Assembly: GCA_021604105.1 (NCBI GenBank)
Contig: BQIW01000004.1
Location: forward strand, 1 to 64,000
Origin: Nitrospirales bacterium
GTDB lineage: Bacteria; Nitrospirota; Nitrospiria; Nitrospirales; UBA8639
Reading direction: 5' to 3'
DNA: 64,000 nucleotides
Under the pieces are notes generated by a model, which searched no databases, had not been told where the DNA came from, and worked only from the letters and a program-made list of their open reading frames with translations. The translations under genes were made by a program, and so were the position numbers. Positions 47,201-54,781 of this stretch are shown here, piece by piece (position 1 is the stretch's first letter; each line of letters starts with the position of its first letter).

Positions 47201-47677
47201 GTCAAAGGGCCAAACGTGATGGAAGGGTATTTAGGCCGTGATGATTTGACTGCAAAAGTGATACGACAGGGATGGTACACGACAGAAGATATTGCCGCCT
47301 TGGATGAGGACGGGTTCATTACGATTACCGATCGCCTTTCCCGGTTTTCCAAAATCGGTGGCGAGATGATCCCTCATGGACGGGTTGAGAATGCGTTACT
47401 GGAAGCGGGAAACGCCGAAACCATGGCCTTGGCAGTCACCGCCGTACCTGATGAACGGAAAGGAGAGCAGCTGGTTGTCTTACACACCCTCGAAGAATCA
47501 GTCATACCGGAAATTTTAGAAAAGGTTACCACCCTTGGCCTGCCTAACCTTTTTATTCCCAAACGGGAAAATTTCATCAAAGTGGATCACCTCCCTGTTT
47601 TGGGAACGGGAAAGCTGGACTTGCGCACATTAAAACAACTGGCACTTGAAAAATTATCAAAAAGACAACTTCCTTAA
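44219..47677 (+). CDS. Trifunctional Aas-like transporter/acyltransferase/acyl-ACP synthetase
   Basis: 1152 residues, GTG start. Residues 1-420 form a 12-span MFS domain like lysophospholipid transporter LplT (QFFGAFNDNAWK, SPSKYGILPELLP). Residues 430-640 form a PlsC acyltransferase with N-H-V-S-F-V-D (HX4D, near 453) and FPEGQITRTGNL. Residues 660-1150 form an AMP-dependent acyl-ligase (FSSGSTGEPKG near 791, GYGVTECAPV, and a C-terminal lysine in LGTGKLDLRTL). It would flip lysophospholipids inward and reacylate them. E. coli splits these functions between LplT and Aas; fused forms are known in other Gram-negatives. Confidence 0.93.
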   Translation: MTESSSASPLPAGQSAALRGLLVAQFFGAFNDNAWKLIVALLAIKQVGASIGASGPDFEAASQTTTTQAFVIFTLPLMVVSAFAGVFSDRFSKRSVIVVMKAVEVLLMGAGTAALFWNPLGGVLPLLVLAAMGAQSALFSPSKYGILPELLPHHRLSWGNGQLEMWTFIAIIAGTALAGPLLDLSGQNPWLTGLVLMVCSGIGLWSSLFIPTVPRARLEGGVRETWKAAIEALRLDRVLKLGILGAMAFWTLASLVGQDVLIYAKAVLQLSDSLSGLPLAAFGVGVGIGSLLVGKLSAAKVELGYLPLGGTGITVSLFALGFGEPQLGGTLLAMGCLGLASGFVVVPLNALIQWRSPADRRGAVIAFANTLVFGGVLLGSLGSGFLSKIGFSASNIFLVSGIGSATLTIWALRVLPEMFIRLMLILFTHTIYRLTITGRDRIPQEGGGLLVPNHVSFVDGLLLLATTDRPIRFLVDQHYYDHRLLHPFAKIMGVIPISSNGSPRKILHALRQAGQSLDRGELVCIFPEGQITRTGNLLPFRSGFTRIVKGRNVPIIPINIDRIWGSIFSFIGGRFLAKWPTCFPYPITLSIGDPLPSATSAEEVRQAVQELGEAAWRLRKPSRRPLHHSFVWSMRKHPFRLMFGDATTPRVSCFKALTGAIALARALRPCWEGQHTIGILLPPSVGGALANVAATLSGKTTVNLNYTLGIQGLESAAKQAGLMTVLTSRIFLKKAKVEFPAYLTPIWIEEIRNTINIQAQLTAALLALFAPIRMLERHCGVIKHPTIDDIATIIFSSGSTGEPKGVLLSHFNLDSNVEGIAQVLHLDHNDRLLGILPFFHSFGYLTTLWFPLIHGAGVIYHPSPMDAGPIGDLIHQHRITILLTTPTFLQLYLRRCTPEQFGSLRIVLTGAEKLPDRLVIAFEERFGIRPIEGYGVTECAPVIAVNCPDFRASGFFQSASRRGTVGQPIPGVSVKIIDPETEQPLPIGTPGMLLVKGPNVMEGYLGRDDLTAKVIRQGWYTTEDIAALDEDGFITITDRLSRFSKIGGEMIPHGRVENALLEAGNAETMALAVTAVPDERKGEQLVVLHTLEESVIPEILEKVTTLGLPNLFIPKRENFIKVDHLPVLGTGKLDLRTLKQLALEKLSKRQLP

Positions 47678-47729
47678 AACCAGGCAGTGAATGTGCTCCA
47701 AATTGACTTCGTTTTCAGCTAGCTCACGG

Positions 47730-47915
47730 TCATACAGAGGCCCTGATCAAGAAGAACCTGTAGAGCAAGCTCAAATAAGGTTGAAATATAGTTCGTTGCC
47801 GCACAAACTTCCGACCATACCGGTCGAAGAAGTTTGCAGTATCCTTGAGAGCCCCTTCTAAAACTGTAGGAATAGCCCGCTCAACCCACGCGTTTTTCAA
47901 CAAGAATGAAATCAA
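47730..47915 (-). CDS. Possible small protein, unrecognised
   Basis: 61 codons between convergent genes. The product has a basic middle (FFDRYGRKFVRQR) and a hydrophobic end (LSLLYRFFLIRASV). A 13-bp imperfect hairpin (47804-47836) lies inside it. No ribosome site or family is recognisable, so it may be noncoding sequence or a gene remnant. Confidence 0.25.
   Translation of the reverse strand: MISFLLKNAWVERAIPTVLEGALKDTANFFDRYGRKFVRQRTIFQPYLSLLYRFFLIRASV
47804..47836. other. Strong imperfect hairpin
   Basis: CAAACTTC-CGACC (47804-47816) pairs with GGTCG (47822-47826) and GAAGTTTG (47829-47836), leaving a 5-base loop and a 2-base bulge. It sits between the converging aas-like and TPR genes. 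No T-run follows on either strand, so termination is uncertain. Confidence 0.5.
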
Positions 47916-47946
47916 TCGCCTTCGAATGTTTCAACTTCTTCTCAGC

Positions 47947-49689
47947 CTAATTAGAAGCAACAATTCGAAACCTCACGTCGTCAGCCACGTTATAAGCCGA
48001 AGCTACGTCTCCCACAAATAAACCACAACGATAGAGTCCAGGTTGCCAGCCTCCTTCCGGTGGAATTTTGAACCGAAAGTATCCGGATTGATCATTCATG
48101 CTCATGATGACCCGGTCCTGGACTAACGCGGCCTGACTTGACAAAATCTCAGACCTTTCAAGAAAGCATTTAGCCGTTAAGGTAATTTCATCGTAGGAAG
48201 GTGTGACTAAGCCAAACACCACATATATTTCTGGTTGAGTCACAGGAAAAGTGTCTCCCGGATCAATGGGAATAAATTCATGAGATCCCATAAGCAGATC
48301 ATCACGGATCACCATCTCTGCGCTAATGGCGAATCGGAACCAACTGAAATCCGCGTCACGCCCCATTAGGGATGCTCGGGAATGAACCGGTTCCAAACCC
48401 TCTAGACTTCTTGTTGACAATTCCTTAGATTGAACCGACGGCGGATCAGGGCTTACTGAACTGGGAACTATTGTGGACTTTTGGGAACTGGGAAGATGCG
48501 TCCGTACCTTCTCCAACCATTGTTTCACCTTTTCCATATCGAGAACTGGAGCCCCGGCAACGGTCGGAGCACCATCGGTACTTTCCTGGCTCTCCTCTGA
48601 AGTAACTTTTGGTCCAGATCCTATCTCCTGAAGTAATTCAAAATGCATCAACGCTTCAGGCCATCGTTCCAATTCCACCAGGCACTGACCGATACGAAAA
48701 ATAGAGTCCAAATACACCTCATTGGACACACCATGATCAACCCCCTTTTGGAGAAAGTCGATGGCTTCCTGATAGCGATTCAATTCCATTAACGTCTGTC
48801 CGAGTTCATAAGCCGCTTGATGATCGGAAGGTCTGAGAATGAGCACTTGTCGAAATACCTGCTCGGCTTCCTCATATCTCCCGGCCGTAAAGAGTTTCCA
48901 GGCCTTATTACGAATCAACGCCCATTGCTTAAGATCTGCCCCGGTGCCCTCAGGGGTAAAAATTGGTTGAAACCGTCGCCCTCTCTCTTTAGTGGCCCCA
49001 TACACCACCATTAACAAATTGCGAGCAGCGGCTTCGACCGGAGAACCTTTTGGAACATTTTGCAATACCCCTTCCACTTCTTTTCTGGCCCCTTCATAAT
49101 CCAAAACATCAAAAAGTGCGCGCCCCAAAGACAATCGCCATCCCGGCATATCCGGAGCCAGGAGGACCGCTTGGCGATATGATTCAAGTGACTCCTCTAA
49201 ACGATCAAGTTTCCGTAGTTCTTGTGCTAAACGCAGATGAACCAGGGGATTATGAGATGATCTTTGGGCGATACCCCTCAGCTCGGTAATGGCCAAATCT
49301 CCCTCCCCTATCCGAGTCAATACGCTCCATTTTGCCCAACGAACTCCCAACAAATCAGGATCACGTTCAAGTATGTCATCATAGACTTCTAAGGCTTCCT
49401 GGTTCCTGCGGATTGTTGTCAGAATGTTTCCTCGTAGTTTTTGGAAATTTGCATTTAGGGGAAAATGGGAAATTTGCTGGTCAAGTATTTCTAAGGCTTG
49501 ATTGGCGGATCCGTTCATCCACGCGGACCTTGCCTGATGGATCAACTCCTCTTCCGCCTTCATTCCCTCCTCATAGGCAAACACCAAGGTTCCGACAAAA
49601 AGAACCATAAGAAGCATCAACCCGTGAATGGCTCCTGTATTCTGTGGAAATCGAGCCCAGACACTATGTGCATTGATTGGCTGTCGCAT
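47947..49689 (-). CDS. Membrane-anchored TPR protein
   Basis: 580 residues. An N-terminal hydrophobic segment (about 21-39) serves as signal anchor. About eight TPR-like repeats fill residues 45-360 (LEILDQQISHFPLNANFQKL, EVYDDILERDPDLLGVRWAK and similar). A low-complexity linker rich in Ser, Pro and Thr (about 375-430) follows, then a C-terminal beta-rich domain of about 140 residues that I do not recognise (EMVIRDDLLMGSHEFIPIDP, LYRCGLFVGDVASAYNVADD). Probably periplasmic, acting as a protein-binding scaffold. Transcribed toward the aas-like gene. Confidence 0.8.
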   Translation of the reverse strand: MRQPINAHSVWARFPQNTGAIHGLMLLMVLFVGTLVFAYEEGMKAEEELIHQARSAWMNGSANQALEILDQQISHFPLNANFQKLRGNILTTIRRNQEALEVYDDILERDPDLLGVRWAKWSVLTRIGEGDLAITELRGIAQRSSHNPLVHLRLAQELRKLDRLEESLESYRQAVLLAPDMPGWRLSLGRALFDVLDYEGARKEVEGVLQNVPKGSPVEAAARNLLMVVYGATKERGRRFQPIFTPEGTGADLKQWALIRNKAWKLFTAGRYEEAEQVFRQVLILRPSDHQAAYELGQTLMELNRYQEAIDFLQKGVDHGVSNEVYLDSIFRIGQCLVELERWPEALMHFELLQEIGSGPKVTSEESQESTDGAPTVAGAPVLDMEKVKQWLEKVRTHLPSSQKSTIVPSSVSPDPPSVQSKELSTRSLEGLEPVHSRASLMGRDADFSWFRFAISAEMVIRDDLLMGSHEFIPIDPGDTFPVTQPEIYVVFGLVTPSYDEITLTAKCFLERSEILSSQAALVQDRVIMSMNDQSGYFRFKIPPEGGWQPGLYRCGLFVGDVASAYNVADDVRFRIVASN

Positions 49690-49905
49690 ATATGGGAGAC
49701 GGTCGAATCTACTTCACCATAACCATTGGTGAAAAAATCTGAATAAATATTTAGGAAGGCACCCGAAAATTCTTTGGTATAACCCATTCTACCATGCGGA
49801 AGCACGCCCTCGGACCAAGCCCAACGCCAAGTTGATCACGTAAACCAAAAATTATTGTAGATGAGGAATTTCGCGCTGTCGAGCGCTATTGGAAGGGGAT
49901 AGATG

Positions 49906-49932
49906 AGGACAACCCGATTCCCGGGTTGTCCT
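49906..49932 (-). terminator. Perfect 11-bp hairpin, probable terminator
   Basis: AGGACAACCCG (49906-49916) and CGGGTTGTCCT (49922-49932) around a 5-base loop, 19 bp downstream of the stop of the small minus-strand gene. The stem is very stable, but only CATCT follows, not a T-run. Confidence 0.55.
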
Positions 49933-49950
49933 TAGAAGAGCAGAATGAAA

Positions 49951-50199
49951 TTACCATAAGGAGGATTTGGCCCTTGATCGATTCCGCGATTCGGTTGAAG
50001 TCCTTTTGGTCATGACCGCCGTTTGTGAAAGATCATAATCCTGGAACGCCTCATTCCGTTTGTTCGCCATTGCAGAGGAAATCCCTAGATAAACCCTTCT
50101 GGCAGATTCGGATAATTTCGGGTCGAACGGTGCCCCTCGAAACGCTGCTTCGGCCGCCTTCCGTTCATCATAAGTCAATGATCGATTCTTTTTTTGCAT
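49951..50199 (-). CDS. Small hypothetical protein
   Basis: 82 residues from ATG 50199, chosen because GGAGGAGTT immediately precedes it; an in-frame upstream extension lacks such a site. Mostly hydrophilic. The first half (LTYDERKAAEAAFRGAPFDP, then SESARRVYLGISSAM) looks helical, and the C-terminus is Ser/Thr/Arg-rich. I do not recognise the family. A hairpin terminator follows its stop, and a zinc-ribbon-like small gene lies 37 bp upstream on the same strand. Confidence 0.65.
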   Translation of the reverse strand: MQKKNRSLTYDERKAAEAAFRGAPFDPKLSESARRVYLGISSAMANKRNEAFQDYDLSQTAVMTKRTSTESRNRSRAKSSLW

Positions 50200-50236
50200 A
50201 ACTCCTCCGTATTCATGGTTATGAATATACCAATCA

Positions 50237-50383
50237 CTAATGTACCAAAGGTCGTGGTTCTTTTTCGGCCTGAATCCGTTTTCCACAATTCAAGCAAGCA
50301 AAGTACATAAGACTTAATCCAACCTCTAAATCCACAGCGCGCTCTAGGACCATCGATCCCTGACATTTTTCACATATTTTCAT
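50237..50383 (-). CDS. Small zinc-ribbon-like protein
   Basis: 48 residues from ATG 50383, with GAGGG 6 bases upstream. The pattern C-E-K-C (residues 4-7) and C-L-N-C (about 30-33) gives a CxxC...CxxC set suited to one zinc ion. Length and spacing resemble short zinc-ribbon domains. A longer in-frame form reaching 50458 is possible but has no visible ribosome site. Function unknown. Confidence 0.6.
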   Translation of the reverse strand: MKICEKCQGSMVLERAVDLEVGLSLMYFACLNCGKRIQAEKEPRPLVH

Positions 50384-50893
50384 AATGTCCCTCAAATAAT
50401 AAGTGTCCCTGTTCTTAGCTTCGGTTAAGCAATCCATGTGCCTCTCCACCCAATTCACCAGACAACCACTATTTCCATAAAATTTAAACGAACAGGGGCG
50501 ATCGAAGTGTTGGAACGCTACAATAGTCTAGATCGACAAATGCCCAGAGTTAAATCCATTGACAGATGTCTTCAGTCGACCTTGGACAGTAGGGCGAGAT
50601 CATGTGCTTTCAGAGCAAGTTGGTTAGAGTTGTATGGTGACAAATCTGTCAAAGATCCTGACATAAGCCACCACACTCTACATAAAGGATCGAAGATTTT
50701 TCTCTAGCTAGATAGCCTGAATTCAGAAGAAGGTAAGCTAAATTCCAAACGATTTAGGTTCGGACCGGAAATGAAATGGAAGCTATGAGACTCTATTATC
50801 TCAAAGCAGATTACCAACACTCTTGGGGAAAGAGGTAAAAAGCGGAATCTCTTCGACCTATACCTTTAAAAGCTTGTCCGATAGGTTGTTGGC
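50384..50893. other. Gene-free stretch upstream of the small genes
   Basis: 510 bp between the zinc-ribbon-like gene and tRNA-Thr, A+T-rich. I see no supported gene, repeat or strong hairpin in it. It must contain the promoter of the two small genes. Confidence 0.4.
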
Positions 50894-50968
50894 TGGAGCC
50901 GGCGAGTGGGATTGAACCACCGACCTGCTGATTACGAATCAGCTGCTCTACCACTGAGCTACGCCGGC
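50894..50968 (-). tRNA. tRNA-Thr (anticodon CGT)
   Basis: 75 nt including an encoded CCA (50896-50894). The acceptor arms GCCGGCG and CGCCGGC pair fully. D arm GCTC-AGTGGTA-GAGC, anticodon arm GCTGA-TTCGTAA-TCAGC with anticodon CGT, T arm GTGG-TTCAATC-CCAC. It reads ACG codons. Confidence 0.97.
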
Positions 50969-51234
50969 TCATATTGCAAGGAATCAAGTCGCGAAAGACA
51001 GAACGCACTGGTGCACGAGTTTGGTAGGCTTTCTTTGTAGTCGTTTATACCTCTCGTCACTTAGTAACGTCAACTTCAAAAGATTATGGCTCTTTTCGAA
51101 AAATGGATGATTTTAGTCGAGCATCGGTAGGTTCCGCCCATATATCCTCTCCTCACCCTCTCCATTGACAAGCCCGCAGGTATATTTTAGTTTCTTGAGT
51201 TATCCTTTTCTCACCATCCATAAGAGGGCGACAG

Positions 51235-51708
51235 GTGGCTGATCGGGTAAAACACATAGTTAGAGGAATCGGGCTTTTGATCGGCTTGGCAGGGGCACCT
51301 CTGTTGGCACAGGCTGACTTTGTTGTAAAGACTGTTGTGTTATCCAAAGAAGTGAACAAGAGAGACCCACAGGGAAAATTTCTCCCTCCCGCCTATTGCG
51401 AAAAAGATAAAAACGGGCATGCGGCCATTCCAGTGGTTCAAACTTCACAAACATCCCAAGTGATATTTTGGACTAAAATCGAAGCAACCACAACAGGAAT
51501 GATTCGTCACAGTTGGCATCTCAAAACCGACGGAACATGGACCAAAATTTCAGAAGTGGATATTCCCATTCGACCTTCTCCAGGCTATCGCATGTGGAGC
51601 ATGAAATCATTACATCCGGATTTACACACCGGCGAATGGATGATCGTGGTTGCCCCTTCAAAAGAACCGAATCGAATCCTCTGTATCGCACGATTTACGG
51701 TGAAATAA
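51235..51708 (+). CDS. Secreted DUF2914 protein
   Basis: 157 residues, GTG start. A signal peptide (HIVRGIGLLIGLAGAPLLAQA) precedes a domain matching DUF2914: FWTKIEATTTGMIRHSWHL, WTKISEVDIPI, RMWSMKSLHPDLHTGEWMIVV and the closing IARFTVK. DUF2914 is a small beta-rich periplasmic domain of unknown function, common in Proteobacteria. It starts a short plus-strand run with ubiA. Confidence 0.78.
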   Translation: MADRVKHIVRGIGLLIGLAGAPLLAQADFVVKTVVLSKEVNKRDPQGKFLPPAYCEKDKNGHAAIPVVQTSQTSQVIFWTKIEATTTGMIRHSWHLKTDGTWTKISEVDIPIRPSPGYRMWSMKSLHPDLHTGEWMIVVAPSKEPNRILCIARFTVK

Positions 51709-51852
51709 CCCTTTAGGATTTTCTGAGCCCTGGCAATCACATTTGCATGAACGAGAACTCAGGAGTTATTTGCTCCGATCAGGCGGATTAATCAATTTTC
51801 ATGTCACCCCACGCATTTCACTTATTCTTTTAGCCATCCCTCTATCCCTTCT

Positions 51853-52704
51853 ATGCCTCCTTCCGTCGCATTTGCCAATTTAATCCGGTTGTTTAATCAA
51901 ACAGGAACACTACTGCTACTCTTCCCGACGCTTTGGTCCCTATTTCTCGCTTCAGAGGGTTTCCCCAGCCTTAAACTCCTTTTGATTTTTATTGTGGGAT
52001 CATTTCTCATGCGTAGTGCAGGAGTGATTATGAATGACCTGGCTGACCGGTCATTCGATCGGGAAGTTCAACGAACACAGCATCGCCCCCTCGCCTCCGG
52101 CCAATTAACGCCTTCCCAAGCCCTAGCATTTCTAGGCGTCTTGCTTGGATTCGCAGCCTTCCTGTTATGGTTCTTGAATCCCCTGACCATTTTGTTGAGT
52201 CCTATAGCATTGCTGCTTGCAGGGGGATATCCCTTCTGCAAGCGTTTCATCCATGTTCCCCAATTAGTTTTGGGGTTGGCATTTGGGTGGGGTGGCGTCT
52301 TAGCCTGGGCCGCTGTTCGCAACGAATTGAATCAGTCGACCTGGGTTCTTTTTGCAGCAACGGTGTGTTGGGCGATAGTCTATGATACGATTTACGCTAT
52401 ACAGGATAAGGATGATGACCAAAGGATTGGAGTCAAATCCACCGCTATTCTCTTTGGATCGTTCACCTGGCTTGGGGTGGGAATTTCCGGTTTAGGCATG
52501 TTGGGATGCTTAGCCTTGGTCGGCAAGATCAATCATCTTGGAATTGCATATTCTGTTACCCTAATGGGAGTAGCTGTCATATTAGGGTATCAAGTCCTAC
52601 TTCTCCGCTCGAAGATTTCAGGAGAAAAAGCCTTTTCCTTATTCAAACAACATATCTGGATTGGGATTCTTATTTTAGGAGGAATATTGATGGGGCTTCC
52701 ATAA
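51853..52704 (+). CDS. UbiA-family prenyltransferase
   Basis: 283 residues, eight or nine membrane spans. Both aspartate motifs are present: N61-D-L-A-D-R-S-F-D69 and, around residues 178-192, YDTIYAIQDKDDDQR. These match the 4-hydroxybenzoate polyprenyltransferase branch. It attaches a prenyl chain to an aromatic acceptor in the membrane, most likely in quinone biosynthesis. Nitrospira uses menaquinone, so a UbiA-like enzyme of the futalosine route or a 4-HB-type paralogue are both possible. It converges on the respiratory operon. Confidence 0.88.
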   Translation: MPPSVAFANLIRLFNQTGTLLLLFPTLWSLFLASEGFPSLKLLLIFIVGSFLMRSAGVIMNDLADRSFDREVQRTQHRPLASGQLTPSQALAFLGVLLGFAAFLLWFLNPLTILLSPIALLLAGGYPFCKRFIHVPQLVLGLAFGWGGVLAWAAVRNELNQSTWVLFAATVCWAIVYDTIYAIQDKDDDQRIGVKSTAILFGSFTWLGVGISGLGMLGCLALVGKINHLGIAYSVTLMGVAVILGYQVLLLRSKISGEKAFSLFKQHIWIGILILGGILMGLP

Positions 52705-52868
52705 GTACCCTATTTTAGGAAGGACTACAAACCAACCGTTTCTTTAGCACTTACGACCTATCAGTGGTTGCAGGTTCCTAATTGAGAGTAGTTCCCTGTG
52801 GGAGGGCCATCTTAGACTAATTGTTAGCCTAAAAACTCATCGCAAGAAGAGAAAGGATCGCTGGGAAA

Positions 52869-53906
52869 CTATTCTGAGGACAAACGCTGATTTTCAGGTT
52901 TTGGGGCTTGGAGCGTCTCTAGATAATACGTGAGAGCCTTCCCATCTTTTTCTGAAATCCCCAAATTCGGCATCCTGGTATGTTTTTTCATAGATTGAGG
53001 ATATAAAATCCATCGATAGACCCATGTAGGATTGAGGCGAAAACCTGCTCGATCCAATGCAGGTCCAACCACACCACCTACATCATTGAGACTGTGACAC
53101 CCCTGACATCCGTATTTATAATTATATAACTGCTCTCCCAGTTTGGCTTGGACCGCACGTTCTTCTTCAGCTATGGAAAGATCAGGGCGTGGGACTTGTG
53201 GTTTTTTCGGTCTCTTTAAAAAATTATCAACGGCGGCTTTTGCCGTTTCATATTTTTCATTGGCGGCAAGAAAAACTTCTTCTTCAGGTATTGTCACTTC
53301 TTTGGGTTCGTAACTTTCAAGCTGCTCATCAGTCAACGTTTCTTCATAGGCTGCTTGCGCGGCCTCTGCTTTTTGGGTAGCCGCCTCAAAGGCGGCCTTT
53401 GCGGTTTCCATCTCTTGCTGTGCTGCCTGGAACACCTCTTCTAATTCTTTCTTTCTGGTTTCCAAATCATAGCTCAGCGACATCCCATGAAGGGTTCGAA
53501 CGTATCCCACAATTGACCAGATTTCTTCCTCCGATAACGTATATTTAAATGTCGGCATGGTGGCTACTGCAAAATAATCCATATCATCAATGACTTTTTG
53601 ATCCGTCGTATCTTTCATGTCCCGGTAAATGGTATGGAAAATTTCCTCGTCACTGAAAGTGGACATTTCGGAAGTGGACGCCAGATTTTTAGGTCTGGGG
53701 TCTGACATCCGCTCCCAATTGAATCCTTCTCCCTGCTGACCCGTCTCCCCATGGCAATGACTACAATAGTGGTTATAGAGCTTTCGACCCTTCGCCGTTC
53801 TCTCATCCTCAAAAAGGGCACAGCCAGAAAATAGCGTGAAAGTTATTCCGAGGACGGCCAACCCGATGACTGTCATATCGCGACCGCCTCCCGCTACCCG
53901 TTTCAT
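52869..53906 (-). CDS. Diheme c-type cytochrome lipoprotein with coiled-coil insert
   Basis: 345 residues. A lipobox (LFSGC, C29) anchors it to a membrane. Two heme c sites: C48-S-H-C51-H52 and C267-Q-G-C-H271. Between the two cytochrome domains (about 145-250) lies an Ala/Glu/Lys-rich coiled coil (FQAAQQEMETAKAAFEAATQ onward). Probable axial Met residues are in AVATMPTFKY and KHTRMPNLG. Its ATG overlaps the next upstream gene's stop by 4 bp. It is the last gene of the operon. Confidence 0.9.
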   Translation of the reverse strand: MKRVAGGGRDMTVIGLAVLGITFTLFSGCALFEDERTAKGRKLYNHYCSHCHGETGQQGEGFNWERMSDPRPKNLASTSEMSTFSDEEIFHTIYRDMKDTTDQKVIDDMDYFAVATMPTFKYTLSEEEIWSIVGYVRTLHGMSLSYDLETRKKELEEVFQAAQQEMETAKAAFEAATQKAEAAQAAYEETLTDEQLESYEPKEVTIPEEEVFLAANEKYETAKAAVDNFLKRPKKPQVPRPDLSIAEEERAVQAKLGEQLYNYKYGCQGCHSLNDVGGVVGPALDRAGFRLNPTWVYRWILYPQSMKKHTRMPNLGISEKDGKALTYYLETLQAPKPENQRLSSE

Positions 53907-54739
53907 ACCGCTTGCCCCTTTCTCAGTTTTCTAACTATCACCAATTCAAAGGCCGTTGCGAGCACTAACCCCAAAATGACCCAACCAAAAATGGAATTAT
54001 CTGCACTCGGTTCGGCACGAATATACCACCAAGTGGAAACGGCTTTCTGACCCCCTTTTTCCTTTACCAGACCATCCACGACCGCCCCATCCCAAAAAGC
54101 AAATGCTACGCTTCTCCATTCGCCTTCCTCCACTTGGACATCCTGATCATCCTCGGTTTTCAATAAACGGGAAAAGACCACTTTCCAGATGCCATTTTCC
54201 CAAACACCTTTCGCTTGAATATCCTGGTGGGGTTGGGTTTCCAAGGTCTTAAACCCTTTTGCGCTCATATCAACTGCCTTGCCACTTTCATTTTTCCAAT
54301 ACCAAATGTTTACCGGTCCCCCTTCAACCTGCAACATTTTCTGACCATGCGCGAAATGAGCTGGTTTATCACCAACCATAAATTCAAGTGCGGCGGCATC
54401 GGCGGCATCTTCCGCAGGATCGGCATATTCCACGAGAATAGCCATTTCTTGGCCATTATGAACACCTTTAACCTTGACGGACTTCACAGTCACCTCCTGG
54501 ATTCTAGGAGGCCAATGCACCTGAGGCGCCAGGTTAAATTCAGAACTAGGCACAGAATCCCATTGTGAAGAATTAGGGTCTTCGGACGGCAAGCTACCTT
54601 CTAATTGATACAATCGAACCGAGACACTCCCAGGTTCTTCCGAAGCAGGTGGCTCATTGGCAAAAGCTGACGAAAATCCCAGGACCCCGAACAGCCCAAT
54701 AAGGGATAAAGTCCTGAGGCTTCCTAGTCCGTTCAACAT
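53903..54739 (-). CDS. Heme-b-binding protein, DMSO-reductase type II gamma-like
   Basis: About 278 residues from ATG 54739 (GGAG 8 bases upstream). A signal peptide (LSLIGLFGVLGFSSAFA) is followed by an ethylbenzene-dehydrogenase/NxrC-like heme-b domain (about 45-240: VHWPPRIQEVTVKSVKVKG, WYWKNESGK, GIWKVVFSRLL, VAFAFWDGAVVDG). One C-terminal membrane span (WVILGLVLATAFELVIV). Relatives serve as gamma subunits that accept electrons from a molybdoenzyme, but no molybdoenzyme is encoded in this window. Probably an electron-transfer partner of the operon's cytochromes. Confidence 0.85.
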   Translation of the reverse strand: MLNGLGSLRTLSLIGLFGVLGFSSAFANEPPASEEPGSVSVRLYQLEGSLPSEDPNSSQWDSVPSSEFNLAPQVHWPPRIQEVTVKSVKVKGVHNGQEMAILVEYADPAEDAADAAALEFMVGDKPAHFAHGQKMLQVEGGPVNIWYWKNESGKAVDMSAKGFKTLETQPHQDIQAKGVWENGIWKVVFSRLLKTEDDQDVQVEEGEWRSVAFAFWDGAVVDGLVKEKGGQKAVSTWWYIRAEPSADNSIFGWVILGLVLATAFELVIVRKLRKGQAV

Positions 54740-54781
54740 GTCATTTTCTCCACTCATTCATCCACAACATAATTGGCCTGA

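Noticed and set aside
46795-47352. Minus-strand frame of 185 codons inside the aas-like gene
   Set aside because: Lies opposite conserved acyl-ligase motifs. No independent support.
52813-52833. Hairpin between ubiA and the diheme cytochrome gene (TTAGACTAA/TTAGCCTAA)
   Set aside because: A+T-rich 8-of-9 stem with no T-run on either strand. Too weak to call a terminator.
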